NCBI GenBank assembly: GCA_039707655.1
Contig: CM077672.1
Span: forward strand, 457,848,390 to 457,912,389
DNA: 64,000 nt
Reading direction: 5' to 3'
Origin: Elymus sibiricus
Lineage: Eukaryota; Streptophyta; Magnoliopsida; Poales; Poaceae
The position numbers and the translations under genes are program-made. How positions within the stretch are numbered: position 1 is the first letter of the stretch; each line of letters begins with the position of its first letter. Shown one piece after another: positions 45,191 through 57,034 of this stretch. The notes beneath the pieces are model-generated. The model was not told where the DNA came from and made no database searches. It saw only the letters and a list, made by a program, of their open reading frames with translations.

Positions 45191-48100
45191 TGTGACGCCC
45201 CCGACTCGACCGTGCACTAATCATACACGCAAATGCACATGATCAAGCTTAGGGACTCACTTGAAGATATCACAACACAACTCTAAACACAAATAAAATA
45301 ATACAAGCTTTATATTACAAGCTAGGGGCCTCGAGGGCTCGAATACATAAGCTCGCGCATACAAGCGTCAGCAAAAGCATTAGATATCTGAGTACAGATA
45401 TAAAAGTAAAACAGATATGCCCTAACAGGCGGGGCAAAATAACAACACAGATCGAAAAGGCGCAGGCCTCCTGCCTGGGAGCCTCCTAACTACTCCTGGT
45501 CGGCTGGCGCAATCCAGTAGTATGTGCCTCCGGGACTCTCCTGGTAGTAAGCTCCTGCAGTGTCGTCTGGCTCCTGGGCTCCATCGTGTGATGTATCATC
45601 AAATGGGTATGGGGAAAAGAATAGCAGAGCAACCGTGAGTACTCATCCAAAATACTCGCAAGACTGACATCAGATCTATACTACATATGCATTGGTATCA
45701 AGTGGAGAGGCTGTATCTGTGGACTATATAGCAGCAAAGCCAGAATAGAGAGAAAGGCCTAGCCTATCGAAGACTAGCATCTTCAGGGTCTTGCGGCATT
45801 AGAAGAGTGCAGATTAGCATATTATTAATTAACAAGCATGTGGAAGTAAAGCCTAGAGATCCTTCCTCGACTCCCTGCGAGAAAGCGATCCCAGAGCTTA
45901 CAATTAATTAACATGTGTCCAGTTCAAGTAATAATAGATCGGGATACAACACTGAGCGTCCTGTTACCGTGGACACGGCTATTCGAATAGATAACTTCCC
46001 TGCAGGGGTGCACTACTGTTACCCAACACGCTCGATTACCTCTGGCCGGACACACTTGTTGGGTAATACCCGGCCTCGGGTGATCGACACGACGCAGTCC
46101 TACCTAGGCTCAGCAGAGAGGTCAACACGCCGGTCTAAATCCTAAGCACAAAGGGGTCTTGGGCCATCGCCCTTTGCACTCCTGCACGTTGCGTGGCTGG
46201 TCGGGGTGCAGGCGCGACACTGTATACACAAGTGAAGTACCATCCCAATCCCGACAATCAGGCCGCATCTCTGAACTGTGACGTCTGAAGAGCTTTCGGC
46301 TGATACATACGACGTAGAGGGTCCCATAACCATTATCCCACGTGGTGGTAGTGCGTATAGGGCACGACGACCCACTCAGATCAAATACCCAGTTCCGTTA
46401 GGCGTATTTAGTAACTCGCATAGACGATCAGACTACCTGTCGCTCCGACTTGGTAACACACGGATCACGACCAGGGTGGACTCCGCCTGCCCTGTCGTTC
46501 CGCCACAGTATCACTCGCGGGTGCCCTCCTGGCAAGCCCGACTTCACATTTCCCCGCGGGTACCCCTCGGGGTCGACCCGCCTGTAACAAAGGTCAAAGT
46601 AACCGTGTGTCCAAGTATCGAGAAGGAATCCGAGGAATCACCCTCGATGGATTTCCACTCGAGGAGTTACACGACGAAAGAGGAATCACCCTCGGTAACA
46701 CACATCCGGATAGCTATTCTACAGAGGCATCATTGAAAGTGGGATAAGAGGTATCACCCTCGGCACTCGATGCCAGCTCTGCAGAGTCGAGCAACTTAGG
46801 GGGTGTGCGGTGATGTGCTGTTCTCGGCCCGGTCGATCACATCGATCGGGGCACAGATACTAAAGCGGAGCAACTATAGCAAGGAAGAGGGGCCACAGAT
46901 GGTTTTCCATCCAACCTATACTAAGCATCTCGGATAATAGGCAGGTATCAATAACAGTTACAAGGACAGTCCATGCATCAGAATAGGATAAAACAATAGC
47001 AGCAGCAAATTCTAATGCAAGCAGGAGGAAGAGAGAATAGGTGATATAGGCATGCGTCAAGGGGGGTTTGCTTGCCTGGAAGCTCTGCTGAAAGGGAGGA
47101 AGGGTCGTCGGGGATGTAGTCGGTCTCCTGGGCAGCGTCGGTCTCGGAGTCTACCGGAGAGAAGAGGGGGAAGAAACAATAAATATAAAGCAAACAAATG
47201 CATGACATGACAATACGCAGTGCTAGGCGTGATCTATCGCAGTACTACACGTGGGAGACGAAGCGAGAAATTAACTGGAACATTTTCCCGGTTTCGGACG
47301 TCTGTCAGACAGATGAACCGGAGGGGATGGTTCCATGTTTGCAGTGCTGGAGGCATCTGACAGGTAGGTGGACAGCGTATTCAGGATCGTCATATTTTTC
47401 TGATCGTTTTTCATATATAAACTATTTTAATCCGAATTACGGTTTAAAAGCTATGATTTTCTAAGGTTTTTATTAATTTCTGGAATTATTTAAATTATTT
47501 AAACTAACATTATCCGAAACAGTGCAGGCTGACGTCAGCATGACGTCACTGTGACGTCAGCAGTCAACAGTAACAGTGGGTCCCACCTGTCAGCGTCTGA
47601 TTAGATTAATTAGGGATTAGTTAAGTTAATTACTAATTAATTAGGTTAATTAATAATTAGTTTAATTAAACAGAATTAATTAAGTTATTTATTTATTTAT
47701 TTATTTATTTTAATTAACAAAATTAATTAAGTTAATTAACTATTTAATTAATCAATCAAATAATAATTATTTATTTAATTTAATTCTTTTATTTATTTTT
47801 CTATTATTTTATTTTTCGTTTTTCTTTTATGTTTTAAACTAAATACAGGGGCGAGCCCCATCGGTCAGTGGGAAGGGCGAACATGTCCGCGCGTACCCTT
47901 TCGGGACCGGACATGTCCGGGGTCACGCGAGCGCGCGGGCAAACGGGCGAGGCCGGAGGCGTCCGGTGTCGCGTAGCGTGGCAGCGGGCGGAGGCGGCCG
48001 AGTAGACGCGGGCGATGGCGAGCGGCGCGCGTGTGTAGGCGGCGAGCACGGCGAGGGCAGCGGCGCAGGGGCTCGGTGGCGCAGCGGCGAGCGGCAGCAC

Positions 48101-49037
48101 GCGGGGCGCGGGCGCGCGGCAGAGCAGGGCAGCGAGCGGCCGAGCGGGGAGGCGGGCGCGCAGGGCGAGCAAGCAGCGGCGAGGCCAGCGGGCGAGCAGC
48201 GAGCGTGCGCGGGGCTGCGGGCACGCGGTCAGGGGAGAGGCGCGCGGCCAGGGCAGAGCAGCGGCAGGAGGCGGCGGCAATGGCGACGACGGCGACAGAG
48301 AAAAAAAGGGGGAAGGAGAGGGGGCGCGGCTCACGGGCGATGCAGGGGAACAGGGGGTCGGCGAGGCTTGGAGAAGCCGTGCGGGGAGGAGGCCGACGAC
48401 GGCGAAGGCGATGGGGACGACAGCGACGTCGGGCGGCGGCGGCGTCCAGGAGAGAGGGAGGGGGCGAGGGGATCGGGTAGGTTTAGGGTTCGGGCGAGGG
48501 AGAGGGGGCCTAAATAGGCCAGGGGAGGCGCGCGGGTGGGCTGGCCTGGCTGGGCCGAGGCCCAGGGTTTTTTCCTTTTTCTTTTTATTTTTAGTTTCCC
48601 TTTATCTATTTTTCTGTTTAGTAAATACTTAGCCACAAATGTAGTTTTGTAAAATAGGAGACTTAGCCCAAAATTAACAGTGTAATTTTAGTTACTACCA
48701 AAAATTAGTTTGGAGTTAAAAAGATTTCATTTGAATTTTATTTAAATAAAATGTATTAAATACTTCTGTTTGGTGCTGTTTTGTGGATGATGGGGTCATT
48801 TATCTAATTCAATAAATGTTGATTATATTTTTATAAATGCCTCTGGATTATTTGCTATTTAATGAACATTTTAGTTTTCAGATTGGAGCAACTTTTTCTT
48901 TCACTTTATAATTGAATTTGAAATTTGAATTGGAATTTGAATTGAGATATGATGCAATGATGATTAAGCACTGTAAATCCTGGTGACTTGGCATGATTGA
49001 GAGGTGATCACTGTGCTTAATGCATGGGGATGTCACA
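45191..49037 (-). repeat. 5' LTR of the nested gypsy element
   Basis: The 3847-bp partner of 39239-43103, a few percent diverged by eye. It has the same GC-rich block (47860-48560), AT-rich block and TGACGTCA cluster. As the 5' LTR it would carry the active promoter, transcribing towards lower coordinates. Confidence 0.9.
47530..47559. promoter_or_regulatory. Three phased TGACGTCA (bZIP) sites, right LTR
   Basis: Octamers start at 47530, 47541 and 47552, the same 11-bp phasing as at 41599-41628. Being in the 5' LTR, these are the copies that could influence transcription of gag. Confidence 0.75.
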
Positions 49038-49042
49038 CATTA

Positions 49043-49242
49043 ACCTTAAATGAGGAAAGCGATACGACGGGCCCCACAATACCTCTCTTGCTGAACTATT
49101 GTCGGCCGAGCTGTTATCAGCCGAAGTGTTATCCGCCGAACATAGGTGAAGGAAGGAACTCACGCCTCAAGCCGAGGACTTGGGAAGCGTGAAGCTGACG
49201 AAGATTATCGACCTCGGCGTTGGAGGCTAGTTCGGGGGCTAC
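49043..49242 (+). other. Tat element 3' end with polypurine tract
   Basis: Sequence resumes after the nested insertion and ends TTCGGGGGCTAC directly before the 3' LTR. The G-rich run is the probable plus-strand primer. Confidence 0.7.
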
Positions 49243-49736
49243 TGAGGGTGTCCCGGACTAAGGGGTCCTCGTACAGCCGACCGGCCTCTCGTGGGCCGTA
49301 CTGATGTGCCACTCTTGATTCATCAAAGGAAGGCCGGACTACAGGCGACCCCGTATTCCAGAAGTAAACCTCCGAAGACTTGGCGTCTCCTCCAAGAAAA
49401 GCTTAACATAGCCGGCATGTTATCCCTGGTGGAAACCGACCATATGTAACCCTAGGTACCCCTGGTGTCTATATAAACTAGAGGGTTTAGGCCGTAGGCA
49501 CAGAGGAACCATCATCATCATACCCACCTAGGGTTTAGTTCATCCGATCTTGAGGTAGATTAACTCTGTAATTGTCATCTCGACACATCAATACAATCAA
49601 GCAAGACGTAGGGTTTTACCTCTTCGAGAAGGCCCGAACCTGGGTAAACGCTGTCTCTACACCCCCTGTTACCATCTATCCTTGATCCACAGCTCGGGAC
49701 CCCCTACCCCGAGGTCTGCCGGTTTTAGTACCGACA
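49243..49736 (+). repeat. 3' LTR of the Tat element
   Basis: 494 bp, TGAGGGTGTCC...TACCGACA, followed by the duplication ATTGG. It differs from the reassembled 5' LTR at roughly eleven positions. Confidence 0.95.
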
Positions 49737-49741
49737 ATTGG

Positions 49742-50043
49742 CCCCCTCCCCAACACCCAACCTTCACCGCCCCTCCTCTGATGCGAGGCATCATGGATTC
49801 CCGGCTTCGTGCAGCGCCCACGGCAAAGAACACGGACAACCTAGGTCGCGTGACACGGTGGCGAGACACGGGATGCAATGGTCAAAGGCGCCCTTCATTG
49901 GTGGGTTCGCACCATGGTTCCCTGTGGTCGCCCCTGCCCCCGCTACAGCTGGCGGCCCTCCATATGCCGGAGTATGATGGCAGCGATGACGGACTACCGC
50001 AACGCCCACCAAGTGTTCGACCTAATGTCAGGACGCCCGCAGG
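49742..50043 (+). other. GC-rich gene-like segment, right half
   Basis: Continuation of 23083-23690 beyond the Tat element. It is exon-like in composition and ends in CGCCCGCAG|GTAAATTTC, a good splice-donor context, after which composition drops to AT-rich. Frames are open on both strands and none has a recognisable domain, so I cannot name the gene. The retrotransposon would sit inside the putative exon. Confidence 0.4.
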
Positions 50044-51222
50044 TAAATTTCTTTTCAGTTCAGGCTAGACATTGCGTTGCTATACTCTTAATTTTGTGTT
50101 CTTTCGAAAGATTAGACCTTACCATAAAAAAATCATGAGCAATTTTCCTAATCCATGCACTATTGATTGGTGCCAACTTCCCTTTCTTGCTATTACTGGT
50201 GTACTTAGTTGTTCTGTTTGGTCATGTTTATTATTTTCGTTTTGGTTTTGGTCCACTATAATCTGAGCGATACGGTAATTTTGCATATTTGTATTTCCTA
50301 AAAGATTTAGCATCCGAGATGTTGGCACGATGATGATAATCAAGCTAGATAGGGGGTGGCAGGCCTAGGTCGTGCGTCACTGCTGCCGGCATGTTGTTGG
50401 CTGATTGGCATGGTACGGCGAGCAGGATGCATCATGACCATCAATCTTTCTGGGAGTTATGTACAGTACTATCTGTTCGGCTCATAATATAAAGGCCACT
50501 ACTACACCAGGTGCCTTTAATTAGTTTGTGCAACTATCCTCCGAAGTAGCTGCTCAAAATTTGTTGTGTGTTCAAACTACAAAAGCTTCTGATTGTTGCA
50601 GAGTTTGAGATGTTCTTCCTCAATAATGAGTGTGTTTACATATATCAAATTACCTTCTTTATTTTCATGAACTGAATCCTTGAATTGATTGATATTTCTC
50701 CCTCCTCCTCATTCTTTCTTATCTGACCCGTCTGCAGTTTAGTGCCAGGTTATGAAGCGGCTATAACACAATTCTGGTTTGTTCTGGTCGCTAATTAAAT
50801 AAAGGATGAGTACAAGTCCATTCTTGGTGTAAGCCTATGAAAAATTGAAAACAGGGAGCTGCACCAAAAAAATGAATTTATGGGACTTCCCCTGTATATG
50901 ACAAGAGCTTTATGTTATGATGCATATATGTCACTTCCTTTCTCATGTTAAGTTTTCATTTAGGTACAGTACATATATTATGATTTCATCTTTCTCTTTT
51001 TGGTAGTTGCACAAGATCTGAATAGCTATCATGTAGCTCTAAGTTCATAAATTGTTGTTTACATGAATTTTACCAATTGAGTTTTATTGAAGGGTCGATG
51101 GTGCTTGGTTTCCTTCAAAAAAATTCTTCCAATATATATGATCTGATAAAAGAGTACTATCTTAAGTTTAGTCTACACACCTCTTGTGATAGGAACAATG
51201 CATGATATTCAAAATATCCTGA
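50044..51222 (+). other. AT-rich intron-like sequence
   Basis: Low coding potential, T-rich, with the composition of a grass intron or downstream spacer. Nothing specific is recognised. It is bounded on the right by the target duplication TGA of the CACTA-like element. Confidence 0.45.
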
Positions 51223-52623
51223 CACTGGTAGAAAACAGGGCTTTGGTCCAGGCCGGATCGGAGCATTAGTCCCGGTCGCGTTACGAACCGGGACTAATGT
51301 GAGCATTAGTCCCGGTTCGAGGGGATCGGACGCCGGCCGGGGCTCGGCAGGCATCAGTCCCAGTTCGATGCCCCTTTAGTCCCGGTTGGTGTCTCCAACC
51401 GGGACTAAAGGGTCTAGTCTTTAGTCCCGGTTGGAGACACCAACCGGGACTGACCCTTTAGTCCCGGTTGGAGACACCAACCGGGACTAAAGGGGACTAA
51501 AGGTCTATCTTTGGTCCCGGTTGGAGACACCAACCGGGACTAATTTTTTTTTCTCTCATGCCTCCCCCCCCCCCCGGACCGCCTTTTTTAGTTTGTAGAA
51601 AATAAACAAAAATGATAAAATCTTCAAAAAATAAAATCCTTTGAGATGTAGTTAGGTTTTAGTGTCTAGTTGGTATAGAAATTTTGAAATATGAATTTTG
51701 ACCGTTTTTGCAAAAAAACAGAAAAAATGTAAAACGGCCATAACTTTTGCATACGACGTCGAAAAAAAAGTTTAATATATCAAAAAAAACTAGAGAAAAA
51801 TTGGGACTCGATTTCACCTGGGTTTACCCGGTGAACTTTTCTCAGATTCTCAAAATTCCAAAAGTAAAAAAAGTTATTTCAAAAAGAAGATTTTTCCTAC
51901 AAAATAAAAAAAAATTAATAATTTTAAAAATTAATTTTATTTAAAAATAAATAAATGATGTCATATTTGGATTCCTCACATTTTTCTGATAATAATGGAT
52001 ATATTATTTGTCGAATTTCGATTTACAGATTTAAAGATATTAATTATGCCATATTAAATGAATAAATGGCAAAAAAATGAATAAAAAAATATTATTACTT
52101 ATTTTATTTTCATTGAAATTCAATATTATTATTACTTATTTTGTTTATTTTAATAATTGTTTGGAATTCAAAAAATTAAATCATGTGACATCAAGACCTA
52201 AGGGTTAATAGGATTGATAGCTTACTATTGTCAGAAAAACAACAAGTGCAGACTTGGAAACTAGGGGCGATAGAACCTGGAAGTTAAGCGTGCTGGGGCT
52301 GGAGCAGTGAGAGGATGGGTGACCGGCCGGGAAGTTAGACGATTTGGAATGAGTGCTCCACGCTGGAGCAGTGAGGAGGGGTGATTAGAGATTAAATTGT
52401 CAAATAATTCAAAGATTTGAAAATCAGAAACAAATTCAAAAAAAAATCTTTAAATCTTTTTCCCCCGCTCCACAAGCGGCCACGTGGAGCCCCTTTAGTC
52501 CCGGTTCGTAAGCCAACCGGGACTAAAAGGGAGGGGCTTTAGTCCCGATCGTTTTGTCCCGGTTCCAGAACCGGGACTAAAGGCCCTCTGGAACCGGGAC
52601 AAGTGCCCTGTTTTCTACTAGTG
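51223..52623. mobile_element. CACTA-like nonautonomous element, 1.4 kb
   Basis: Termini CACTGGTAGAAAACAGGGC and, inverted, CACTAGTAGAAAACAGGGC are flanked by the 3-bp duplication TGA (51220-51222, 52624-52626). Both ends carry inverted TTTAGTCCCGGTTGG / CCAACCGGGACTAAA repeats that can fold into long hairpins (51240-51545, 52495-52595). The interior is AT-rich and noncoding apart from a 5S-rRNA-like segment. There is no transposase. Confidence 0.92.
52270..52350 (+). ncRNA. 5S-rRNA-like segment inside the CACTA-like element
   Basis: GAAGTTAAGCGTGCT (52280-52294) and GGATGGGTGACCGGCCGGGAAG (52313-52334) match the plant 5S rRNA internal promoter, box A and box C regions, in correct order and nearly correct spacing. 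The flanking 5S sequence is diverged and no complete 120-nt gene is present. It is a 5S-derived fragment that could keep RNA polymerase III promoter activity; that is inference. Confidence 0.7.
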
Positions 52624-52626
52624 TGA

Positions 52627-55597
52627 TCTATGTAAGATTTTTTTTTTTGTGAAAAGTAGAGCGACGAAGGATGGTGTCCAGTGCAATCTGTATGTTATTG
52701 GGATTGGATTTATCCATATAGTTCAGGAAATCAGAAGGTATATACACTATTTAGGGTGGCCATCGATGAAGGCTTCATCTCATAGGAGGCGAGACAGATC
52801 ATCATCTCGGCCCCGGCAGCCAAGGAGCTAGATTTGTTAAATTTTAAGTACTTCCATGCCGAATAAATTAACAGTTCCGACCTGGTAATTTAGTGCCTAC
52901 TCTCCATCATGCTATGCGACCTTTCAGCGGCAGTCGAGGCGCTGCAATTTGCTTTGACCGAGCACTTAACTGAAACTCTAAAGCTCAGTCCACAAGGCTT
53001 CATCATCTTGCACCATTTCTCTAGACATTCGAACAAACAAAAGAAGGCAACGCTGTAGCGGAGAACAGCAAAAAGACGGTAACCAGAACTTGCACATAAA
53101 ACAAAGAACTTCTCACATTATTTTCTGAGGAATTTGCATTAGTTTGGTTTTATGTGCTTCTCAGTTTTTGGTGATAGAGGTGGAGGAATGTGAGAAGAAA
53201 ATAAACAGAATAACAGATCCCTTCTCAGGGAAAGTTCTCCCATTATTCAAACACACAAGCATTTTAAGTGCTTCATCAAAGTTCTTTGATTCTGCTAATA
53301 GTAATGCTTAGGCTGAGATTTATTGGGTTTGACTGGTTTATGAAAAGTGGTCTTGATATGTATGCTAGAGGCTTGAACGCTTCAGGTATAACATGATTTT
53401 TTTGTGATACCACTTCAGTTGTATACTGAGCATCGAACATAACCTTGGGTGATACATATCGGCTGTTGGGACAACCATATTACTGAATGCATGGGGTTGA
53501 ATATGTCCCTGTCTAAAGTTGTTGTGTTCTCGCAATATACCGCTTCTGTATATTAAGTTTGCCTATTTAGAGTGGTAGTCAGATTTTAAGGTACAGAAGC
53601 AGACATGTGTATCTATTACCCATACAAAATGATCGGGTCGGTTGATAATTTATTTCTTATCAGTTCTTTACCTTTTACAGTTTACCTTTCTTTTCTTTTT
53701 GACATGTTACTACACAGGGTTTTCAGTTTTGACATGTCACTAACTATGTTACTTTTTGATTGATTTGTGTAGGTACCTACTATTTTATCTGTATCAGAAA
53801 TTCTGCCATCCAAAATGTTTGTGGATTCCCAAACTAACTCTTTATTCGTCTTCTTTATTGTCCGCTACAAATTTTAAGCGAGCAAATGAGTCGCCAATCC
53901 GATTACCATGTAGTCGATCATCATACTATTCTTCTTAATGAGTCGGCGACAGCTTCCGAGAAAATTATTTCTTGGAACCATCATTCAATTAACTTTGTTC
54001 TTATGTGGTGGTTTTGGAAATGCTGACCTGTCTGTACAAGTCTCACCTGTCCTGCCTCATTGTTTCTAGAATGTCTGATTTATCTTATTTTCTTGGGTCT
54101 GCGTAATTATGTGGGGTTGGATTAATATAATGTTGTTGCGCAAATAGAACTGGTTGCTTTAAGTTTTGTGAGAAGTTTGGGTAGCTAAAATCATATTATT
54201 ATACCTGAAGTACAATGCTGTTGTGCAAATTGAACTTAAAATTTTGTTTTTGTGAGAAATGTGTGTAGATAAAATCATGTTATTGTTAAAAATTTCAGAA
54301 TGGTTACTAGGATATCCGCTGCTGCTTCTTATATAAGGATGGTAAATGCATTGCTCGATCCTGGTCATAAAGCAAACTTCTCCAGTTCAGTTTCTACATT
54401 TTTCTTTGTTGACAAAAATATTGATTTAGCTTTGTGAACTGCGACTAGATGTTTGTAATACATGGGACTGGTGTTTTCCATCGACAGTATTTCCTCTGTT
54501 AGTATCTGTTTGATGCCGGGAAAGATTACTTGCAGGTTTTTTCCAAGATTCTTACATGTTCCTCTTCTTCCAAATTTATTGACCTGGTTTCCAACATATT
54601 GAACTGATACCAGCTTTGTGGCCAAGTTCTCATGTACGTACTTTTTATTATATTCTTGAAGGATCTCACCATAACAATTTCAGTCTTGGAATTTTAGTTC
54701 TCTTTCACTTCAAATCATACTGTCTTCAATTCAAGGTTTGTAGGTCCTGTCTTATCGCAGGTTATCTCCCTACAGAAGGTTATGTTTAAGGGTAATTGAT
54801 CAAGAGTTCAAGACCAGATAAATTATTCGCCATATTCCCCCCTTTTTGTTACTATAGGATTTTTTAAAGTGTCTTTATTGCCACGGATTGCATGCCTGCT
54901 AACAATGGTTATATGGTCTTATTTTCATACATCTTTAGTTGAAACTATTGCATTGTTTGGTTGAATTACTTTGCCTCAGATGTTAACTTTAACGTTACTT
55001 TGCCTCAGATGTATATAGCTGAAAGGGTTGCATGATGTATTGCAGAAGTATTAAGGAACAAAAGAAGCATAACAACTGCAATAGAATTATACGACAACAA
55101 GCTTTCTTTCTCATAGAAATCGAATCTGCAGTTTTTGTTAGCTCTACGTCGTTTTAATGCTAGACAAACTCTTTCTTGAGTGGTTTTTTCTTAAGAATTT
55201 TTTGCAGGCCTCTTTTGCTTATGTATGAAACTTGGACGATGCTATGATTGCTTACCATGTAAGGTATTGAGGGAAGGTTCGAAGCAAATCATCCAATGGA
55301 GGCTAACAGCAAGAAGAGGCCAAGAACTGGGTACACTAAGGATTCTGTGATGAAGAGAACGACAACAAAGCATGATGGTCGGAAGCAAATCATCCAACCA
55401 TGATGGCCAAGAGAAAATCATTCAGAGTGATGACAAGCAACAAGCTACACCATCAATTTTTTCTCTTTATCTACATCCGTAAACCACTTAGCTAGACCCA
55501 TTGTGCTTTTTCATAAAAATTAAGCTAAAAATTTGCAAGTGACGGGCTCATACACAAATTTACGGGTGCGGCGTGCCGCCGCGCCTCTGCCTGCTAG
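52627..55597 (+). other. Low-coding host-type sequence, possible gene remnants
   Basis: About 3 kb of AT-rich sequence. Two short pieces look exon-like: 52649-52831, whose frame ends in an Arg/Ser-rich tail (SHRRRDRSSSRPRQPRS), and about 55291-55410, which encodes a basic stretch with KKRPRTGYTKDSVMKRTTT. Neither can be assigned to a family. Remaining ORFs are short and without domains. Confidence 0.35.
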
Positions 55598-55598
55598 T
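55561..55598 (+). mobile_element. Possible Helitron 3' terminus
   Basis: A GC hairpin (GCGGCGTGCCGC) is followed about 14 bases later by CTAG (55594-55597) and then T, the pattern of Helitron 3' ends (hairpin, CTRR, insertion before T). No 5' TC end or Rep/helicase ORF could be located, so this remains tentative. Confidence 0.3.
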
Positions 55599-56411
55599 CA
55601 AAGAATCAAAGAATTAAACTGGCTAAGCTAGCCCGCTTACCGTACGTCCGCAGTTATAGACGAGGATTACTCCGCTGGCGACACATGGAACTGGTTTTCC
55701 GTTCGGTTCAGTCTGGTTTTCTAGCTGTTTCTTTGGCTTTAGGTTTTTTTACTGCTCCGTGGTCGCCGCTGAGGCCAAAGAAAATAGGCCCCGAGTAGGG
55801 TCCCAGCCCACCGCTAATCGCTCGCTCCTTCTTCTTCCAGATAGAGACAACAAGAGAGGGGGAGAGGGGCATGGAGAAAGGGAGCGGCCGCCGCCGTTGC
55901 CTCCACCGGCCCATCCTCGCCGCCCCGCAACTGCCGTCGTCCCGTCCGCCGTCGGTCGTCGCCGGCGTGGTCCATCCCAATCTCTCCCAATAGCACAAGG
56001 CCGTCCGACCACGCCTCTCCCCTGGCCATGTGATCCAGCGGCCCGCCGGCGACGCCGCCAGCACCACTGCCCTCCTCTCCCCAGCACCCCTCTGTCAATC
56101 CTGCTGACCTCGCCGCCTCCCCTCTCCAACCTTGCCTCGGCCACGTCCCCGACTCCAGCACCTCTTCCTAGCCGTCTCCCAACTCGCCATCAGCCCACCC
56201 GGGGGGTGACGGAGCGACATGACGCCGTGGAGGTTGCTGCCACTGCAGCCGTGTTATATGCTTCCTATTTGGTGAGTTGCCTCTCCCTTTTTTTTTCTCC
56301 TTCTCTTCATCATATCTTTGATGTGTGCTGACACCTCGCATTTGGCTTTGCTCATGACCACAGAAGGGGCAAGACGTGAACCTGGGGGAGGAAAGAGTGG
56401 GCACGCACAGG
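55598..56411 (+). other. GC-rich first-exon-like segment upstream of the PP28-like exons
   Basis: This starts near the 16-base string shared with 23083 (ATTAAACTGGCTAAGC, here 55606-55621) and turns GC-rich from 55750. A plus-strand frame 55759-56331 is open, and a donor GTGAGT follows 56271 (CCTATTTG|GTGAGT). Minus-strand frames are also open, so coding strand is uncertain. Position and composition suggest a 5' exon of the gene carrying the PP28-like exons, or a chimeric captured fragment. Confidence 0.4.
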
Positions 56412-57034
56412 CTTAGTTTATGCTGCAGGTAGTTTCATTACTCCTTATAGCATTGTTAGTTAGGTGTGTAAAAAATTGATGTTAACTTGTGAACAATTAA
56501 CTCCCTTAATTTTAAGCAATATCAAATACGACATGATCACCACTTAGATAGAAATGCTAGGTTGGTTATTGGAAGCAATAAGCGGTATTCATTGGAGCTT
56601 GATATATCTGAATATGATACTATTCTATGGTCATACAGGTTTTCAAGTCATAGTATTTATTTCTAAACATTTACATGGTATTTTATTACTGTTTGTTGAA
56701 TAAGTGGTGAATGCTTACACAGGAGTTCGCACTGCTGCCGAGCCTGCCTAGCTGATCTTTTGATTCCAGTATATCTTCAGAAGTCCAATTGCACAAAAGA
56801 ATGTTGATTCTTTCAGCAGGTGCATGGTTATTCTGTTACCACATCTACTTGAATAAACAAATGATAGCTAAGGTACTTCTCACATCATAGAACATTCATG
56901 TGTATCCTTTACTTTTTGCTATGTTGGTATACAATAGATTACATGACCTCATAGTTGCTTATAATTATTCTGTTACCCTTCTTTTTTTGAGACATTGTCT
57001 GATTTTTTTCTTACTGTGTTTTTTGCACTTTCAG

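Larger units (their letters stand above)
39239..49037 (-). mobile_element. Gypsy retrotransposon with 3.85-kb LTRs, gag but no pol
   Basis: Two direct LTRs (39239-43103 and 45191-49037) read TGTGACATCCC...GTCACA on the minus strand and are flanked by duplication CATTA (39234-39238, 49038-49042). The primer site and gag lie on the minus strand, so the 5' LTR is the right one. The interior is only 2087 bp: leader, gag with zinc knuckle, a protease remnant, then the polypurine tract. RT, RNase H and integrase are missing, making it a large-LTR nonautonomous derivative. LTR size and gag type are reminiscent of Del/Tekay chromoviruses, but that is a tentative assignment. Confidence 0.93.
23691..49736 (+). 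mobile_element. Tat-lineage gypsy retrotransposon with nested insertions
   Basis: LTRs start TGAGGGTGTCCCGGACT and end TAGTACCGACA, and the 5-bp duplication ATTGG flanks the whole (23686-23690, 49737-49741). Removing the nested elements leaves about 10.9 kb. Order is 5' LTR, gag, protease, RT, RNase H, archaeal-type RNase H, integrase, an antisense gene region and 3' LTR. The second RNase H and the antisense ORF place it in the Tat (Retand-like) group. About eleven differences between the two roughly 494-bp LTRs, counted by eye, suggest an age of the order of a million years with a grass substitution rate. pol has stops and a catalytic RT mutation, so it is dead. Confidence 0.9.

Noticed and set aside
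52270..52350. A functional 5S rRNA gene
   Set aside because: Only the internal promoter region is recognisable; the 5' and 3' thirds are diverged and the terminator is unclear.
54365..54625. 86-codon minus-strand frame as a gene
   Set aside because: No domain, no splice context or neighbouring exons; length is within chance for AT-rich sequence.
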